Below, piece by piece: positions 61,001 through 64,000 of a stretch of DNA of 64,000 bases. Position numbers and translations under genes: made by a program. The number at the start of each line of letters is the position of its first letter. Position 1 is the stretch's first letter. Origin of the DNA: Prunus persica (Eukaryota; Streptophyta; Magnoliopsida; Rosales; Rosaceae); the NCBI RefSeq assembly GCF_000346465.2, contig NC_034016.1, positions 16,404,063-16,468,062 of the forward strand. The letters run 5' to 3'. Below the pieces are notes generated by a model. It did no database searches. It was not told where the DNA came from and saw nothing but the letters and a program-made list of their open reading frames with translations.

Positions 61001-63765
61001 TATCCACTGAAGCATCCACTTTAAACAAGCGAATCAGTGCAGGAAGAAGCAGATGCATATGTTCATCCAATGTTCCTACATTTTTAAGATGAAATGAGTC
61101 TTTACAGGTTGGCATATATATACTCCAAACTAATCGCATACAATGCTTTTAGAGCTCTAACAGAGGAAACCATTTTGTTCTTTTGGGACTTAAAAGACCC
61201 ATACAGCCAGCCTTGGTGCCTTTTGAGCAGAAAGCCCAAAAACCTTTTACTTCTAAATCTCAAAAGATAACAAGCCATTTTTGTGAAATCCATTAATCCA
61301 ATAGAAAAGGCTACAAGAACAAAGCTAACTGTCATACGTACATTTTCTCATTATTTTGGGTTCTATCTTGAAAGAAAGAAAATTTTCCAAGCAGGATTCT
61401 CAAATACAGATATTCTATTCCGTGAGTGTTAAAAAGAAGATATCAAATTATATCTCTTGCCTATGTTTTACATGTAATTCACAAAATACAATTCCTCCTT
61501 TCCCTTTACGATTTTTACTGCAATTACTCTTCAATAGATTGCACATTCACATGGCCAATATCCTTAAATAAACTAAAATTGACTTGAAGAATTTGACTGT
61601 CATATTTACTTTCTCATTGTTAATAAACTAATTCAGTCTTGAGCTTGACAGATATTTTTTTCATCAGACATGAATTTCTAATATCAATAGTTGAGACTAT
61701 TTGCTAAGCTAATTTAAATATCAATATTCATGATAATGAAAAATGAAGGGTACTAACCACCAAACACTTCAAGGGTACGGAGGATGTCAAGAACATAAGT
61801 ATAATCATTATACCGTTCTGCATCACTTAGAACTTGAATACAACATGGAAGAATATCAGGAAGGTATGTTCGGAATTCATCATTGAGAGCTAAGCAAAGT
61901 TGCTCCACTAGATGCAGAACCTGAAAAAGATTACAGAAGAATAGAAGTTAATCACACTGGTACATTCAAGCACTAAAGATCAATCTCATGATGAGTAATT
62001 GGAACCAAAAAGAAAAGGGCAAGCTTACTGGATAGCCAAGTTGAGGACGGCCAGCAGCAGGAAAACTGAAGGTTGACCATAGTTCTGAAATTAGAATGAG
62101 TAACTCATGCAGATACTTCCGAACGTGCTGCACAGCACATCAAACCCACATATGACCATCAAGAAATCCTCCACAATCATTACATGTGTGAAAACTTAGA
62201 AAGTGTCACGACATCATAATATACCTGACGCACAATAGATACTAGAGTTCCAAGCTTCCATGTTATAAAATCCTTTAAAGCATCATCACATGTACGGACT
62301 ATATGGAAGAGATCAGGCAAAACCTACAGGGAAGAAGAGTAAAAACGCACAACTTAAAGCCAGAAACACCAAACACAAAAACAGCAAATACACCAGTATA
62401 TAAACCGTCAATGAGCTAAATAAAATTCAAGATGAAAATGGACAGTAAATGGACAGTTGAAGAATATTGATAATGAATTTGTTTCTTTCAAAAATAAATA
62501 GAAATGGACTTCCCAAAACATGAATAAACTTAACTTATGTTTCATACAAAAATGGAAGGCAACATATCAAATAGTTCCCAATTATGAAATTTAAGGTTTA
62601 ACAAGAAAGCGCATGTACACAGTTCACACACATATCTGTTAGTACATGTATGCATGTGTGTGTACCATAAATAAAAAAATAAAAAATAAATAAAAAAATC
62701 CAATCACAATTGAAACAATTATATACCAACCTTTGGTAAGTATGGAACACAACCAAGACCCATCGACTAACCTCGCAATGAAAAAAGGACAACGTTAGAT
62801 GTCAAGAAAAACTACATGAATCAATAATAATAGTAAATAACACTTTTATAAGAAGAGTAGAAGATTATATCAAATAAACAGAAATTAAATTTCTTTATGC
62901 TAAATACCTTGAATATAAACATAAGGGATCCGACCACCTTTAGGTGGTAAGTAGCAAGTGAAGGGTCCCTAAGTATACGCATGAGAGAATTGATTGCAAC
63001 CTGTAGTCATAACATATGCAACAAGCAAATATGACAAAAGTCATTTATCATATTCATGTACATAATATGTGCGGAGATTTTCAATTGTAGGCATGGCAAA
63101 AGTCGTAGATCAGCATAGCCATTGATTGTGAAGTCAATGCAAACGCAATCAGCAGCAATGAGGAGCATCGTGCATTTTTATATATATTTATAGACATAAT
63201 ATAATTCAACAACAAAGGTCATTTAGCAGGTTGATGTGCTACCGTGGAATAATAATCTTCAGATGTTGCAAATGATGGCCACAAGTCCATAGGCAATTCA
63301 TCCACAGATTGAATGTGTTGACCAGATTCACTGGCATTACGTGTAACATCTCCATGTGGCCCAGGCAAGCATTGCTGATTTCGTTTATGCGCATGAGGGT
63401 CTAAAGCACCCATAATTCCAAGAACCTGGAGAAACCCAAGAGCAGTTTTTAAATATTGGTTACGACTAATAACCATACAATCTGGTTAATAGGTATACCT
63501 TTAGTACTTCACGTCTTGTAGACCATGCTAATTCACCATTCAGCAACTTCAAGAGTAAGCCAAGTAACAGTGGATACTCATTGTATGGAGTTATTACATA
63601 CCTGTCAAAATCAAAGAATAAATTTTCCAGACACTATACTCTAATGAAAGTGGTTGGCCATGCATAAAGCAATTTCAGGAACTAGTGTTTCAACGCTTGC
63701 GCTATTTTAGTCTACCTGTCAAACTTCTCAAACCAGTCTTCCCAGCTCACTAGCACATGCAGGAC
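46290..63765 (-). CDS. TOR: TARGET OF RAPAMYCIN (TOR) serine/threonine kinase, C-terminal 1729 residues
   Basis: I assembled 43 exons in continuous frame (listed in the exon-map entry), total 5190 nt including TAA at 46290-46292. The upstream exons lie past the right edge; plant TOR is about 2470 residues, so roughly 740 are missing. Regions in order: HEAT-repeat solenoid ([26 protein letters not shown]...IPRVQ), FAT domain ([20 protein letters not shown] to [10 protein letters not shown] and beyond), FRB domain ([20 protein letters not shown]), kinase domain ([15 protein letters not shown], catalytic [12 protein letters not shown], metal-binding HIDFGDCFE), and the C-terminal FATC helix ending VGWCPFW. 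TOR is the conserved nutrient- and energy-sensing kinase that acts with RAPTOR and LST8 to drive translation and growth in the cytosol and on endomembranes. Key catalytic residues are intact and no frame lesion was seen, so it should be functional. Confidence 0.97.
47835..47924. repeat. (GA)n-(TG)n compound microsatellite in a TOR intron
   Basis: About 28 GA units run directly into about 17 TG units, in the intron between exons 47647-47708 and 48217-48300. Confidence 0.96.
48144..48178. repeat. Perfect 12-bp hairpin in a TOR intron
   Basis: AGACCACATTGT (48144-48155) and ACAATGTGGTCT (48167-48178) form a perfect stem around an 11-base loop. It lies 39 bases downstream of the donor at 48216, in an intron of the minus-strand gene. 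Confidence 0.8.
50456..50993 (-). other. TOR: TOR FRB (FKBP12-rapamycin binding) domain exons
   Basis: Exons 50790-50993 and 50456-50536, with the start of 49379-49453, encode [40 protein letters not shown] and AYDLYY-like [11 protein letters not shown], the four-helix FRB bundle. The conserved hydrophobic and aromatic positions are present. Confidence 0.88.
54030..54480 (-). mobile_element. LTR fragment (probably solo LTR) in a TOR intron
   Basis: The large intron 53879-54955 contains a stretch with a TATA box (GGCTATATAAGGAG, about 54215) on the plus strand and the LTR-like sequence CCCCATGGACATAGGCATAG typical of plant copia LTRs. No coding region adjoins it. Ends and target duplication were not resolved, so solo LTR versus fragment is open. 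Orientation by the TATA box is opposite to TOR; the strand given here is that of the host gene and should be treated as uncertain. Confidence 0.45.
55963..56166. repeat. 122-base tandem duplication with an (AC)n core in a TOR intron
   Basis: A segment starting TATAGTATAATATAAATGGA at about 55963 and ending GACGAATTGAAATCATCACA recurs at about 56085-56166 with only a few differences. The copies are separated by about 20 AC units (56039-56079). It lies in the intron between exons 55706-55771 and 56536-56709. Confidence 0.88.
57951..58005. repeat. Poly-C/poly-A tract in a TOR intron
   Basis: C runs (57951-57962 and about 57974-57995) followed by an A run, just upstream in the intron between exons 57724-57858 and 58059-58130. 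The length is likely unreliable. Confidence 0.85.
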
Positions 63766-64000
63766 CTAATAGAATAATTAAATATTGTTGGCTCAGACCT
63801 CAAGGGCAAGACCGAGGCATGAAGGGAAGTACTACAATATTTAACTATTATTGACTGGCTTCTAACAGCTTAATATTTGAGATTAGCAGTTACTTGGCAT
63901 AAAAGATTTGCTAGCCATGAGATCTTTTGTTTAGATCCCTGCCATAGAAACCTCCCAACTTAAGAACGGGGGAGGCGAGGTTTGCAATAACATTGTATAC
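63766..64000. other. TOR intron at the window edge
   Basis: Intron sequence continuing beyond the window. It includes a repeat-like stretch (63860-63990) resembling one near 11615-11700 (shared AACAGCTTAA and GAGATTAGCAGT/GAGAATAGCAGT), probably an old retroelement remnant. Confidence 0.4.

Larger units (their letters stand above)
46290..63765 (-). other. TOR: TOR exon map (5' to 3' on the minus strand)
   Basis: 63716-63765, 63499-63601, 63243-63425, 62908-63000, 62731-62766, 62225-62323, 62029-62127, 61761-61920, 60951-61075, 60803-60855, 59798-59921, 59505-59690, 58693-58845, 58469-58621, 58059-58130, 57724-57858, 57546-57607, 57062-57159, 56787-56896, 56536-56709, 55706-55771, 55200-55268, 54956-55066, 53738-53878, 53521-53649, 53229-53394, 52940-53154, 52150-52356, 51097-51210, 50790-50993, 50456-50536, 49379-49453, 49224-49290, 48982-49142, 48669-48842, 48393-48521, 48217-48300, 47647-47708, 47489-47561, 47266-47400, 46835-47008, 46490-46755, 46290-46308. 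The last exon is only 19 bases and encodes the final WCPFW. Exon 61761-61920 could end three bases later at 61758. All borders were fixed by frame and family sequence. Confidence 0.88.

Overview
This is a window of plant nuclear DNA. It has GT-AG introns with plant-type splice sites, plant gene families, Ty1/copia, Ty3/gypsy, hAT, Mutator-like, Helitron and SINE debris, and many (TC)n/(TA)n microsatellites. Gene content and protein style fit a dicot. A woody rosid, possibly Rosaceae, is my best guess, but that is inference. One run of exactly 100 N (28413-28512) is an assembly gap.

Layout. 1-3.5 kb: two broken UGT74-type glycosyltransferase copies in opposite orientation, one of them beginning inside a near-perfect inverted repeat, with a decayed gypsy integrase and a Mutator-like MITE between them. 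4.1-6.0 kb (+): a four-exon SHW1-like gene (212 aa). 7.6-9.7 kb (+): a complete three-exon alpha-tubulin gene (450 aa) with TATA box, telo box and site II promoter motifs. 11.0-13.3 kb (-): a four-exon gene for a small chloroplast-targeted membrane protein (220 aa) that uses a GC-AG first intron. 13.5-19 kb: transposon-rich spacer with a TIR element, a nested 287-bp Helitron, a dead hAT element and a MITE with a perfect 9-bp target duplication. 20.0-21.2 kb: three tandem eEF1A-derived pseudogene fragments. 21.4-24.4 kb (-): a complete seven-exon plastidial pyruvate-kinase-like gene (582 aa) with an unusual Gly-to-Val change. 25.2-31.3 kb: a TIR element, SINEs and a 5'-truncated copia retrotransposon. 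33.2-40.0 kb (+): a complete ten-exon inositol-tetrakisphosphate 1-kinase gene (350 aa). 41.0-44.8 kb: a degenerate minisatellite domain whose strand polarity flips in the middle, with two MITE-like elements nested in it. 46.3-64 kb (-): the 3' part (43 exons, 1729 residues) of TOR kinase, running off the right edge.

The functional genes are ordinary housekeeping or signalling genes (cytoskeleton, plastid metabolism, inositol phosphate and TOR signalling) and show no operon-like or cluster logic. The unusual material is structural: the UGT foldback, the polarity-switching repeat domain, nested transposons with readable insertion footprints, and a few splice-site and residue oddities. I did not find convincing evidence of a wholly new biological system.
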